Assembly (NCBI RefSeq): GCF_000834015.1
Contig: NZ_JXQI01000039.1
Span: 1-64,000 of the forward strand
Direction of reading: 5' to 3'
DNA: 64,000 nt
DNA from: Prevotella pectinovora
GTDB lineage: Bacteria > Bacteroidota > Bacteroidia > Bacteroidales > Bacteroidaceae
Made by a program: the position numbers and the translations under genes
Notes under the pieces: model-generated
What the model was told of the DNA's origin: nothing
The model's input: only the letters and a program-made list of their open reading frames with translations
Databases searched by the model: none
In this document: piece by piece, positions 9,052 to 17,730 of the stretch
How the letters are laid out: every line of letters starts with the position of its first letter
Numbering within the stretch: position 1 is the stretch's first letter

Positions 9052-9586
9052 TTGGGAAGCGATAATAGACAAATACTGCGGTGAGGATGATGGCGAGCTG
9101 CGCCACATCCTCATCGTTCACTCACGATCTGTGGCGCAGAAAGCGCTGCAGATTGTTTCTTTGCACCCCGAACTGAATCTCGACCGCGACTTCATCGAAG
9201 AGGCGGCGATGCTCCACGACATCGGCATCATAAAGACCGATGCTCCCGGCATTCACTGTCATGGCACGGAACCATACATCCGCCACGGCATTCTCGGAGC
9301 AGAGATGCTGCGCAGCGAGGGACTGCCTCGTCATGCCCGTGTGTGTGAACGCCATACCGGAGCAGGACTCAGCAAGAGGGAGATAGAGACGCAAGACCTG
9401 CCTCTGCCCCATAGGGATTTCCTGCCTGAGACCCTCGAAGAGCAGGTGATATGCTATGCCGACAAGTTCTTTTCAAAGACGCATCTCGACAGGGAGAAGA
9501 CGGTGGAGAAGGCAGAACGCAGCATAGCAAAATTCGGTGACGAAGGTTTGGAACGTTTCAAACATTGGGAAGAGATTTTCGGTTGA
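9044..9586 (+). CDS. HD domain phosphohydrolase
   Basis: Encodes 180 residues. An HD-superfamily metal site can be read: HSRSVAQKA (first His, residue about 26), the AAMLHDIGIIK doublet (HD near residues 57-58), and later HGTEPYIRHGILGAEML and CERHTGAG. The final Asp is supplied by CYADKFFSKT. This arrangement is typical of the small uncharacterised HD hydrolases of Bacteroidetes. The ATG lies inside the last codons of the upstream carboxyltransferase gene (8 bp overlap), indicating translational coupling. The substrate is unknown, possibly a nucleotide. A short hairpin (ATGCTC/GAGCAT) follows the stop, directly before the intron remnant. Confidence 0.8.
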   Translation: MIDWEAIIDKYCGEDDGELRHILIVHSRSVAQKALQIVSLHPELNLDRDFIEEAAMLHDIGIIKTDAPGIHCHGTEPYIRHGILGAEMLRSEGLPRHARVCERHTGAGLSKREIETQDLPLPHRDFLPETLEEQVICYADKFFSKTHLDREKTVEKAERSIAKFGDEGLERFKHWEEIFG

Positions 9587-9621
9587 CAGACACCGGGAAT
9601 CTTTTTTTATGTATGCTCGGC

Positions 9622-10164
9622 ATGAGCATTGTCTAACGGGTGGAAGTCCCGAGTAAGCCCTAATAGCGGGAATTACATAGCCAAAGGCAAGGGTGTCCAT
9701 CGTGAGTTGGAGTCTGAAAGAAGCCGGAGGCAAACATCTGACTTAACGAACAGAAACTTCATACAATGCATATTACCATGGGTAAGGTTGCCAAACAAAT
9801 CAAAGCCCGATAGCTATTCGGAACGGTCGGTGGAGTTTCCTTGAGCTTGCGAAAAAATGAAGTGGGTATAAGATGGAAAGACAATGCCCTTATCCGAGGA
9901 GATTTCACGGACGCATGGTGAAGATGAGGTATTCGATGTACCATGACGGAGTAAACTCTATTCACACGATAGGACGGAATCCGACAATAGAATAGAAGTG
10001 ACGTATCTCGAAGGGATGGCTGAAAACAACTTGCCACACACCGCAAGGCGTAAAAGCACGAAACCGCCGTATGCGGAACCGCACGTACGGTGGTGTGGGA
10101 GGTCGGTAAATGTGAAAGTAGGAGGTAAATGCCTTTTATGAATAACATTTACCTCCTACCCGAT
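9622..10164 (+). ncRNA. ORF-less group II intron (or intron remnant)
   Basis: There is no protein-coding frame. The 3' part holds an unmistakable domain V hairpin at 10063-10094: arms ACCGCCGTATGCGG and CCGCACGTACGGTGGT, including the GUAUGCG/GCACGUACGG core seen in known introns. A 14 bp perfect stem (10118-10131 with 10146-10159) follows at the domain VI position. Upstream, GGAGGCAAACATCTGACTT and neighbouring blocks resemble domain I. Domain IV, where the reverse transcriptase would sit, is only a few tens of bases long. Ends are approximate. I could not identify the bulged branch-point A in the last stem, so splicing ability is uncertain. The element sits just after a small hairpin downstream of the HD gene. 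Confidence 0.65.
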
Positions 10165-10240
10165 TGGTTTCTGCGTAAACAATGCGTAAACAAACCATAT
10201 CTTAATCGTGTCAATTAGTAAGATTCGTGCTCCCAATAGC

Positions 10241-11488
10241 CTACATCAACCACTTCCAAACCGGCACCACGGGTATTCCATCTTCCGTGCCCTCCTCATC
10301 ATACGTAATCAGCAGGCACTTCCAATCCTCGTGCGCCTTGGCATATTTCGCCAATGGTGGCACCTCCCTGTTGTATGTGGTCTCATCCTTGATGCTATAG
10401 GACACCTGTATGGCCAACTTCTCTTCAGACACTATGAAGTCTATTTCCTTCTCAGCGTTTAGGAAAAACACATTCTCCTTGCCAAATCGTCTGCACAACT
10501 CCACCGCTACCATGTTCTCCAGTAATGATGTCTCTGAGTTCATCAGAAACAGGTTCAGCAAGCCGTTATCGATAAAGTAATACTTCTTCTGAGTCTCTTT
10601 CTCCGTCAGCTTTCCAACCTCATTCTCCATGGGCAATATAAGCCAACTGTCAGCGGCATACCCCGCATAGTCAATCGCAGTAGGCACACTAATGGGCGAC
10701 CCCGTTGCCACAATCACATTCTTCAGCCTGTTATACGACAGCGGTTGCTTCACGCTCTCTGCCATCTTCTTAATCAAGATGTTCAGCACCCTGTCGTTCT
10801 TAATGTTGTTTCGCGCACAGATGTCACCCAAGTAGATTTTCTGGTAAAGACTTGAAAGCATTGCCCTTTTGTTCTTAAACGACAGGATTTCTGGCAGACC
10901 GCCGTAATAGAAGTATTCATTCAAATGCCGCTTCACCTCACTTCTTTGGATAGTGTCATACTCCCAATGCTCCTTCAGTTCTACCTGCTGTGCTGCCAGA
11001 TACTCTTTGAATGAATATGGGTATACATCATAGATAAAGAACCGTCCGCCCAGCGTAGTTGCCACCTCTTTGCTCAGCATCTTCGCATTGCTGCCCGTCA
11101 CATACACCCTGTATTTCGCATCAGCCAATCTCCGCACGAACTTATCCCAGTGAGGAATGTTCTGCACCTCGTCCAGAAACACCACCGGCTTCTTACCATA
11201 CAGTTCCAGGTGGGCTTCCAGCAGACTGTTGAAGTCCTCCGTCTGGAATTCCGCCAGACGCTCATCCTCAAAGTCCACAAACAGAATCTCGTCCCATCCC
11301 TTTCCTGCTGCCTGCAACTGACGCACACGCTGATACAGCAGGTACGACTTACCCGCATGTCTCACGCCAACTATCACATAATTGCCATTCTCTTCAAAGT
11401 CAGTGGGACGGTTCACAATCACTGCCTCATCCACTTCGCGCTGCTTACTAATTAGGCACTGTTTGATGACATCTTTACTGATACTCAT
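10241..11488 (-). CDS. AAA+ ATPase with DUF4143 C-terminal domain
   Basis: Encodes 415 residues. Walker A is GVRHAGKSYLLY (about residues 41-52) and Walker B is KPVVFLDEVQNIPHWDKF. A sensor-1-like VYVTGSNAKML follows. The C-terminal DUF4143 region ends with a nuclease-like strand pattern (EKEIDFIVSEEKLAIQV: D...ExK-like with Q in place of E/K context), as is usual in this group. These ATPases are widespread, rapidly exchanged bacterial proteins often found in accessory islands; their role is not settled. The gene stands alone here on the minus strand, with the intron remnant beyond its 3' end. Confidence 0.8.
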   Translation of the reverse strand: MSISKDVIKQCLISKQREVDEAVIVNRPTDFEENGNYVIVGVRHAGKSYLLYQRVRQLQAAGKGWDEILFVDFEDERLAEFQTEDFNSLLEAHLELYGKKPVVFLDEVQNIPHWDKFVRRLADAKYRVYVTGSNAKMLSKEVATTLGGRFFIYDVYPYSFKEYLAAQQVELKEHWEYDTIQRSEVKRHLNEYFYYGGLPEILSFKNKRAMLSSLYQKIYLGDICARNNIKNDRVLNILIKKMAESVKQPLSYNRLKNVIVATGSPISVPTAIDYAGYAADSWLILPMENEVGKLTEKETQKKYYFIDNGLLNLFLMNSETSLLENMVAVELCRRFGKENVFFLNAEKEIDFIVSEEKLAIQVSYSIKDETTYNREVPPLAKYAKAHEDWKCLLITYDEEGTEDGIPVVPVWKWLM

Positions 11489-11751
11489 ATAAATTATATT
11501 TAATAAGAGTTGTATGATTTTATAAAGTTTGGTTTACAAAGTAAGGTATTTTCTATAAAACAGAATTAATAAACTCTGATTTTTTACTATATTTTCACAC
11601 TTTTTTATCACAATCCATGAGTTTTTGCCATTCTTGGTCAGGGTTTACCTATTGTATTGTGTCAAATATGTCTGTCAGATACGAAACGATTCTTCTTCCA
11701 CGTTGCCACTTTGAACTCTTGGATGTCTGAAACTCTTTCTCATTATGATAG

Positions 11752-12402
11752 ATGAAGGAGTCAACGCGTTGGGCTGGGTCATATTTTTTTGTGTCTTTAA
11801 TATGCCTTTTGAGGGATGGACAAGTAATAGGTCTGCCAAGACGTTTGCATCATTCACCACCATCTTTTGCATTTATAAGGTCAAGAAGTTTTGGCTCTAC
11901 ACCTCCGCCAAGCACAACCAGATACCGATGTGCCGTATCGCTGGCAAGATTATTGGAGGAAGGGCAAGAAAAGACTGTATCCGACCAGAAGCGACCAGAA
12001 AACGACCAGATAAGCGACCAGATAAAAATGATTTTAGAACTAATCAAGGAAAAACCACATATAAGTAGAAGCGAAATTTCACACAAAATGGGACTTCATG
12101 AAAGTAGTGTAAAGCGTCGTCTGAAGATGATGGTTGATAAAGGTATTATTCAACGCATAGGTTCCGACAAAGGTGTTGTTGGCAAATTAAATAATTCTAT
12201 TCTGATTATGAAATGTAAAATTGAAACATCAAATGGTATCATGTTTTTGAAAGGAATAGATGGAGATAAACGATTGGAAATTGCTGATTTCATATTAATG
12301 GAACATGTCGCAAAGTTACAGGAAATACGGGATTACGACAACTTTGAGCAAGAAATCTGTCGTAATCTCACTTTTTTATTGAGATTACGACAGATTATTT
12401 AA
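11752..12402 (+). pseudogene. Composite gene debris: excisionase-like fragment joined to a winged-helix fragment
   Basis: An open frame of 216 codons exists but is made of unrelated remnants. Around 11875-11960, in another frame, the translation KKFWLYTSAKHNQIPMCRIA closely matches part of the DNA-binding protein at 21440 (KQSWLYTTAKRNRISICRIA). From about 11985 to 12190 the open frame reads as a winged helix (ISRSEISHKMGLHESSVKRR) like the C-termini of AlbA_2/RecG-like regulators. The final 120 bp duplicate the promoter and palindrome found upstream of the ATPase gene at 19197. I do not think a working protein is made. Confidence 0.5.
12311..12397 (-). promoter_or_regulatory. Orphan promoter plus palindrome, duplicate of the one at 19226-19312
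   Basis: On the minus strand GTTG, 20 bp and TAACTTTG (12311-12318) form a promoter. Upstream lies the inverted repeat AATCTGTCGTAATCTCA (12354-12370) / TGAGATTACGACAGATT (12380-12396). The same arrangement precedes the ATPase gene at 19197, but here no gene follows on the minus strand. Confidence 0.5.
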
Positions 12403-12453
12403 ATCCAGGTTTTACTGCCTTACCATTACGATACCAAGTATTTCCTCGTTTTG

Positions 12454-13242
12454 TTAATTTTGGTTTTGCCATGTTCTTATATCCATTGGTGTTTGAAATT
12501 TATATCCATTAATCTGTATAATTGTTTTCCCTATTATAGGAATATAATTATCTATAGTTTCCCCTCCTGTACTTGTTCCCGTAACTATTTCTATATCTTG
12601 TGCAGGAATCCAACTATTAGCAAAAAGATAATAATCTACACCGTTTTTTTTCTTTTTATCGATTATTATCACTACATGCCCAGGATAACCACCAAGCACA
12701 AGCAAATCACCTATCTTAGGGTAATTACTGTGAGGCAAATCTCTTGATAATGAAGCAGAACCTGCATAAGTCATAATCACCTTCAGATATTCTTCAAAGT
12801 TACTTCTGCTGTAATCATTTGTGGTTTGTGTTTTAGCAAGAATTGCTTTATTACCATTAATTTTTACTCTATAACCTAAAGCCCATTTAGAAAATGGAAC
12901 TTCCAAGCCACATGTAAGTTTAAACTTTATTTTATCATATTCTTTTCTATAATAGAAAAACTCAGCTCTTAAGCGTATTGCAGCATCTGCACATTGCTGT
13001 ACTGATGTTACTTTTGTATTTAAAACTCCAAGTGATTGCTCTTTTATTACATTACCTGCATAATCTTTTACCACGGTGGATTTTTTTCTTGGAAAATGCT
13101 TTATAAACAATTCCCAATCTGATAATCCTTCATCTGATATTGTGTCAAGAGATTCTGTTACGACTATATTTGCAACAGTTTTGGTATCTGTATTACAGCT
13201 TATAACTATAGAAGCCATTATAAAAATTACTAATTTTTTCAT
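12454..13242 (-). CDS. DUF4846 family lipoprotein
   Basis: Encodes 262 residues with a lipoprotein signal (MKKLVIFIMASIVISC, Cys16). The body carries the DUF4846 landmarks: VQQCADAAIRLRAEFFYYRK, a GLEVPFSKWALGYRV stretch, and KIGDLLVLGGYPGHVVIIID near the middle. The domain has a conserved Gly-His (PGHVVII) reminiscent of NlpC/P60-like or CHAP-like hydrolase folds, but no catalytic activity has been shown to my knowledge. Expected location is the outer membrane or periplasm. It lies between gene debris and a repeat, is preceded by a copy of repeat R2, and shows no obvious operon partner. Confidence 0.7.
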   Translation of the reverse strand: MKKLVIFIMASIVISCNTDTKTVANIVVTESLDTISDEGLSDWELFIKHFPRKKSTVVKDYAGNVIKEQSLGVLNTKVTSVQQCADAAIRLRAEFFYYRKEYDKIKFKLTCGLEVPFSKWALGYRVKINGNKAILAKTQTTNDYSRSNFEEYLKVIMTYAGSASLSRDLPHSNYPKIGDLLVLGGYPGHVVIIIDKKKKNGVDYYLFANSWIPAQDIEIVTGTSTGGETIDNYIPIIGKTIIQINGYKFQTPMDIRTWQNQN

Positions 13243-13243
13243 T

Positions 13244-13325
13244 GTTTACCCGTTGGCGGAATTAATTTAAGTCGATAAATATGAGTAAAAAGTTGTACAT
13301 ATCGCTGATTTTTAAGTAACTTAGT
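13244..13325 (+). repeat. Repeat family R2, short copy
   Basis: CCCGTTGGCGGAATTAATTTAAG and the following ATATCGCTGATTTTTAAGTAA match the R2 repeat at 19566-19760 and, inverted, at 55490-55860. The left terminal block is shared with a small palindrome at 17560-17606. Confidence 0.6.
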
Positions 13326-13356
13326 GGTGATCAAAAAATTAAGTTCAAACCATCGT

Positions 13357-13458
13357 ATGTACAACCTTTATACAAAATTCGTCAAAATACTTGAGATATA
13401 CAAGCAATTCTCTGGAAATCTCGTCAATGAATCTGGTAATGGCTCGCTGTATCCCTGA
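13357..13458 (+). pseudogene. N-terminal fragment of an IS982-like transposase
   Basis: The ATG at 13357 opens 33 codons (MYNLYTKFVKILEIYKQFSG, NLVNESGN ...) resembling the start of IS982-family transposases of Bacteroidetes, then a TGA stop. No catalytic domain follows. An overlapping frame (13439-13591) ends in VHKRTDREERF...KHGKLNPR and is of unknown origin. Identification rests on remembered family sequences, hence moderate confidence. Confidence 0.35.
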
Positions 13459-13587
13459 AGCGACTGACAAGATGGAAACCATGCTCTTTGATTCCGTTCA
13501 CAAACGGACGGATAGAGAAGAAAGGTTTAAAGGTTTCTTATCCCGAATTGAGATATCTTTTGAGAAGCACGGAAAGTTAAATCCTCG

Positions 13588-13636
13588 ATAAAACAAGAAA
13601 GGAGGCCAACATTAAAGGCATCCTTTCTCGTTTTAT
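13588..13636. terminator. Bidirectional terminator after the nuclease-methyltransferase gene
   Basis: ATAAAACAAGAAAGGA (13588-13603) pairs with TCCTTTCTCGTTTTAT (13621-13636) around a short loop, giving U-runs in both directions. It lies just beyond the 3' end of the minus-strand gene at 13642. Confidence 0.65.
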
Positions 13637-13641
13637 CAAGA

Positions 13642-16149
13642 TTATTTCTTCAAGAAGCCATAGTCGTACACTTTAGGCTCTATGTGAGCAGCAAGTAGTT
13701 TCATGGACTGTTTGAGGTCGGCAAGCAAGGCATTATAGGTTGCATCCTCGCTGGTGGAGTTCATCTGCACCTTTCCATTCTTCGTGGTCTTTGTACCTTG
13801 GAAGTGCATTTTTATGTCATAGTAAGAAGCATTAGGGTTGGCTCCTGCTTGTTTGTGATAGTAACGCCATAGCTCTCTTCCGGCATCCAATACAGCTTGT
13901 GCTTCTTCTGAAAACTCCAGAGGTTCTGTTGGAGTGAATGAATTGCCATCTGACGTCTGAGCTTTTTGCTCTGTAAATAGGTCTTGTATTGTTCCTTCTT
14001 GATGAGGCTTTTCCTCTTTCACTTTGCCCATGATGAAGTCGTGCATAAAATGACTCTCGAAGTTGTCTTGTGCACCTACCTCTTCCTCGCTGAATGGAAT
14101 CCAATGGTTAGTGCCATGCAGGCTTTGGATGTTGTTTTTCTCATTGAATAACGTGAAGACTAAGCAGTCGGATAAAAAATGATCGTTGCCATTCCATTCC
14201 TTATTTGGATATAGAAATTGGTCTCGGTCATTTACCCATGTTGCTTCGGTACAAAGTCTGACACTGAAATAAACACATGATGGTATGACATTCTTTCTTG
14301 TTATCCAAGTACCTTTTACCTGTTTTAGGTCATTGGTAGATGGTGCTAAAGTCAAGAACACACCTCTGTTATTTTGAAAGTCAGTTCCTAAGAATCGCAG
14401 GTATCCAAGATGGTCTCCTTGTTTGTCGTAAAACTTTCTGAACCAGTCTATGATTAGTTCGCCTCCCTTACAAGAATAGATGTTCTTGCTGCCAATCGGA
14501 TTGCCTTTGCTGTCGTAAACATCAGCAATGCAAGATACGAACTCTTCCTTCTCTGCCAGGTGAAATATTTGGAAACCATATGGGAAATGCCCTGTTACAT
14601 TATCGAATGTATTTGCAGGAACGATAAACATCCTACTGAGCTTTGCTAGGTATTTAGCTCGAAATCCAGAAAAGTTTGGACCTTGTAGTGCTTTCAGTGT
14701 AGAGAACAAGGCAAGTGTGCAATCAGGAATATCATTTGCTATTCTTGCAAAGAATTGTGCGAATATCTCATTGCCTGCTCTTCCAAGTTCTTTCTTGTAC
14801 TTGTCTTTTATAGAGGTGTAGGCTAATCCCTTTCGGTTGCTACCTGTTCCTGTAACTGTTCTTGCATTGCTGGCTTCTGCACAAGGTGGATTGATATAAA
14901 TAATAAGTTTCTTGCGTCTTTCTTCATTTGTTATGATGTCTTTTAGACCAGGAGGTAATTTGTCGAAAGAGTCATTGAGAAAGTCAAATTGAAATACATG
15001 ACTATCCAAAAGGTTGGCAGTACCGACCTTTTCCATATTAGCAATTCTGTCGTGTATAACATCAACGTCTGCTTGGTCTAATGTGCTTGCCCAAATTTGA
15101 TATTTGTTAGTAAGGCCAGCAAGAAGATTCCCTGTGCCAGCACAACAATCCCAAATGTAATATTCATCTTGCCAGTCTTCTCCCAAATCTTTAGCGATGT
15201 ATTCTTGTGAGAGTTCTACCCAGCATTGAGGTGTGAAGAATGAACCTTTGCGCTCTCTGATGTCTTGCGGAACAAGTAAGTCTCTACGATTAGCAATATA
15301 TTCCCAGTATTCTTTACGTGGAGGGCGGACGTAGAGATTCCAAAATTGGTTGTGTGCAATCTGGTTGTCGTTGAACTGTGCTTTCTTAGAATCGAAAAGC
15401 CCTGCGGAGTCTATCTTACGCTCAAGTTCATAATGATTCTTCTTCAGCAATACATATAGCCTATCTCTAAGGGTTGTGTTTTCCTTAGAGAAGATGTCTG
15501 CAAGAAAGAAATCTGCATCAATAATGCCACTTTGTTTAGCTTTTTCCCAATCAAGTGTGATAGAAGGTTTGACCTTTTCCACCCATTTTCTGTAGATATA
15601 AGTGAAATTATTCTTTGTTATATTGATACCGTTAGTACGCTGCTTCCCCAACTTGAAATTAGAGCGAATGAACTTTCTTAGCTCCTTTTCATCTTTATGT
15701 AGGTAGAAGAGCCTAATCTCCTTTTTGAGTTTCTCTTTCAGCAAGTCGGAGAGCATGTGAAACTCTTTGGTGCTATGGTTGGAGGGAGTGACATTCCAGT
15801 TGAAGTCATTCTGATAGAATACACTTACAATGTGGTGATATTCGATAAAGGCAATCTTTTCTTCATCGAAGGCTCCAAGATAGCGAGGTGGTAAGTATGA
15901 TTCATGTGTATGGGCTTTACCTATGGTAATGATGAGTTGCACGAAAGATGCATAGATATCTTCTGTGTTTCCTGCTTTAGCTTCTGCCCATAAAAAATAT
16001 TCTTGGTCGGATAGCTCGTCCTCACTTGATTTTTTTGTTGTTACAGCAAAGTCTATGTCGCCCAAGATAGGTGTCGCATCATAGTCTTGAAAGAATTCTT
16101 GGCGAATTTTATTCTTTACTTCCTCTTCACGTATTTTATTTGTTGCCAT
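13642..16149 (-). CDS. Type IIG-like nuclease / N6-adenine methyltransferase fusion
   Basis: Encodes 835 residues. The N-terminus carries a PD-(D/E)XK pattern: GDIDFAV (D33) and FLWAEAKAG (E56, K58), followed by SFVQLIITIGKAH. After a helical linker come gamma-class methyltransferase motifs in order: motif X RKGSFFTP (about residue 300), motif I WDCCAGTGNLL (about 333) and motif IV as INPPC (about 420), where NPPY/F is usual. The remaining about 400 residues would hold the target recognition region. One polypeptide thus has cutting and methylating parts, as in type IIG enzymes. It begins 17 bp after the ATPase gene at 16167-17354 on the same strand, so the pair is likely one operon. No separate specificity subunit is present. 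The biological role is inferred to be restriction or defence. Confidence 0.75.
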   Translation of the reverse strand: MATNKIREEEVKNKIRQEFFQDYDATPILGDIDFAVTTKKSSEDELSDQEYFLWAEAKAGNTEDIYASFVQLIITIGKAHTHESYLPPRYLGAFDEEKIAFIEYHHIVSVFYQNDFNWNVTPSNHSTKEFHMLSDLLKEKLKKEIRLFYLHKDEKELRKFIRSNFKLGKQRTNGINITKNNFTYIYRKWVEKVKPSITLDWEKAKQSGIIDADFFLADIFSKENTTLRDRLYVLLKKNHYELERKIDSAGLFDSKKAQFNDNQIAHNQFWNLYVRPPRKEYWEYIANRRDLLVPQDIRERKGSFFTPQCWVELSQEYIAKDLGEDWQDEYYIWDCCAGTGNLLAGLTNKYQIWASTLDQADVDVIHDRIANMEKVGTANLLDSHVFQFDFLNDSFDKLPPGLKDIITNEERRKKLIIYINPPCAEASNARTVTGTGSNRKGLAYTSIKDKYKKELGRAGNEIFAQFFARIANDIPDCTLALFSTLKALQGPNFSGFRAKYLAKLSRMFIVPANTFDNVTGHFPYGFQIFHLAEKEEFVSCIADVYDSKGNPIGSKNIYSCKGGELIIDWFRKFYDKQGDHLGYLRFLGTDFQNNRGVFLTLAPSTNDLKQVKGTWITRKNVIPSCVYFSVRLCTEATWVNDRDQFLYPNKEWNGNDHFLSDCLVFTLFNEKNNIQSLHGTNHWIPFSEEEVGAQDNFESHFMHDFIMGKVKEEKPHQEGTIQDLFTEQKAQTSDGNSFTPTEPLEFSEEAQAVLDAGRELWRYYHKQAGANPNASYYDIKMHFQGTKTTKNGKVQMNSTSEDATYNALLADLKQSMKLLAAHIEPKVYDYGFLKK

Positions 16150-16166
16150 AATTATTTGTCCTTAAG

Positions 16167-17354
16167 TTATTCGAATAGTTTTCTTAGATCCATGTTCAAG
16201 AAAACTTCTGGGGAGATACCTTTCTCGCCTACGATAAATATTGCCGACGGATGTAATAGATTGCGGAAACGCTCTAAGCCCGTGGTATAAGCCTCTCCAT
16301 TACTTTTTGCTTCTATAGCTATGAATTTCTGATTCTTCTTGAGGATGAAGTCAACCTCGTCGTTGCCTTCTCGCCAGTAGAACACTTCAAAACGATGGAT
16401 AAAAGCTTCGCTTAATATGTAGGCTCCTATGGCGGATTCAAAGAATTGTCCCCATTGTTTACTATCAGAAACGGCTTCTTGAAATGTTAAACCTAATTGA
16501 GAACTCAATAAGGCATTGTTGTACACTTGGTATTTAGGAATGCTGGCACGTTTGCGGGCTACATCTATAGAGAATTTCTGTAGTCCTGTGACAAGTCCGC
16601 TATCGCTCAAAAGATTTAGATAGCCTGCCAATGTAACTGTGTTGCCAGCATCTTGCAATATTCCCAGCATTTTTGTTAGTGAAAGTATCTTACCCGAATA
16701 AGCTACGCTCAATTCGAAAGTTTGACGAAGCAGAGCAGGCTTTCCTATTGGAGAATCCATCAAGATGTCCTTGTTTATAGTAGCATCAATGATGGCTCCG
16801 CTAACATAGTTCTTCCAACGTTCTTCGTCACCAATAAGCATGGCAGCTCCCGGGTAGCCTCCAAAATAGATGTATTGTTCAATAGTCATTCCAAAGGCTT
16901 CTTTCATTTCTGGATAGCTCCAATGGCTCATTCTGATTTCCTCATATCGTCCCATGAGAGATTCTGCCAATCCTTTTTCTAATAACACCCTTGACGAGCC
17001 TAATAATGCCACTTTGATGTTGATGTGATTTATACTATCAGCGTCCCATTCTTTCTTTACATATTCACTCCAGTTTTTAAGTTTTTGTATCTCGTCAATA
17101 ACCAAGATCATTTCTTCAAGTCCTTGTGTGCGCATTTGAAGACGCGCATTATTCCAGCAATCGCTAATCCAAGTGGAAGATGTTGAAGGAATGGTGTCGG
17201 CAGAATAGAAAAGAAACGGTTTACTTAAATCATCCAATACTTGCTTGATAACGGTAGATTTTCCAATCTGTCGTGGTCCCATGATTACTTGGATGAACAT
17301 TCTTTGTTCACCTAATCTCTTGATGATGGTATCATATATCTTTCTTTTGTACAT
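16167..17354 (-). CDS. AAA+ ATPase with DUF4143 domain, first gene of the methyltransferase operon
   Basis: Encodes 395 residues. Walker A is GPRQIGKST (residues 26-34) and Walker B is EMILVIDEIQKLKNW (about 80-95). The sensor-like VALLGSSRVLLEKG follows. The C-terminal region has a nuclease-like core, NDEVDFILKKNQKFIAIEAKS (D...EAK). Stand-alone members are common, but here the gene is only 17 bp upstream of a nuclease-methyltransferase gene and shares its strand. The leader between the presumed promoter (17508-17515) and the ATG contains a dense cluster of palindromes (17424-17492), which suggests regulation by a dimeric repressor, possibly one encoded elsewhere. Confidence 0.8.
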   Translation of the reverse strand: MYKRKIYDTIIKRLGEQRMFIQVIMGPRQIGKSTVIKQVLDDLSKPFLFYSADTIPSTSSTWISDCWNNARLQMRTQGLEEMILVIDEIQKLKNWSEYVKKEWDADSINHINIKVALLGSSRVLLEKGLAESLMGRYEEIRMSHWSYPEMKEAFGMTIEQYIYFGGYPGAAMLIGDEERWKNYVSGAIIDATINKDILMDSPIGKPALLRQTFELSVAYSGKILSLTKMLGILQDAGNTVTLAGYLNLLSDSGLVTGLQKFSIDVARKRASIPKYQVYNNALLSSQLGLTFQEAVSDSKQWGQFFESAIGAYILSEAFIHRFEVFYWREGNDEVDFILKKNQKFIAIEAKSNGEAYTTGLERFRNLLHPSAIFIVGEKGISPEVFLNMDLRKLFE

Positions 17355-17423
17355 GGTCTGTTGTTTATAGATGATGATGTGATATGTATAGTCTTGCTAT
17401 ATTTAATGGGGGCTTTCAAGTTG

Positions 17424-17492
17424 TTTTACTCAGCAAAATGAATAATTTTACTCAGTCGACTGAGTAATTTTACTCAACGGACTGAGTAAAAT
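17424..17492 (-). promoter_or_regulatory. Palindrome cluster (candidate operators) in the ATPase leader
   Basis: Half-site TTTTACTCAG occurs at 17424-17433 and 17446-17455. TTACTCAGTCGACTGAGTAA (17448-17467) is a perfect 20 bp palindrome, and ATTTTACTCA (17467-17476) pairs with TGAGTAAAAT (17483-17492). They lie downstream of the -7 box and upstream of the ATG. Confidence 0.6.
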
Positions 17493-17507
17493 CCCATCTT
17501 CCGATGG

Positions 17508-17515
17508 CAAATATA
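17508..17515 (-). promoter_or_regulatory. -7 box for the ATPase/methyltransferase operon
   Basis: The minus strand reads TATATTTG here, matching TAnnTTTG. The predicted start site falls just upstream of the palindrome cluster, about 150 bp from the ATG at 17354. No convincing -33 element was found. Confidence 0.45.
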
Positions 17516-17559
17516 GGACTTTTATCTGAAATAACCGCATCTGGTATGTATATTTTACC

Positions 17560-17607
17560 TGTTGGCGGAATTAATTTAGTGCATACTTAATTCTGCCAAT
17601 GGGCTTG
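17560..17607. repeat. Small palindromic R2-end element
   Basis: CTGTTGGCGGAATTAA is followed after a short spacer by TTAATTCTGCCAATGGGC, its near inverse. The left arm is the terminal block of repeat R2 (13244, 19566), so this is probably a minimal, internally deleted copy. The rest of the 17355-17730 interval holds no other gene. Confidence 0.5.
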
Positions 17608-17730
17608 TCGTTAATGAAGTTTACGTATTAGTTCTCTTATTACAAATATTGCAGAAGAGTATTGTAACTTTCGCCATCATCTATAAGTTTGGTGGCTACA
17701 AAGAAAAAGGAAGTAAAAGAGGTAGAAACC

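Noticed and set aside
13439..13591. Small open frame ending in KHGKLNPR
   Set aside because: No family recognised, and it overlaps a transposase fragment and lacks a ribosome-binding site; treated as debris rather than a gene.
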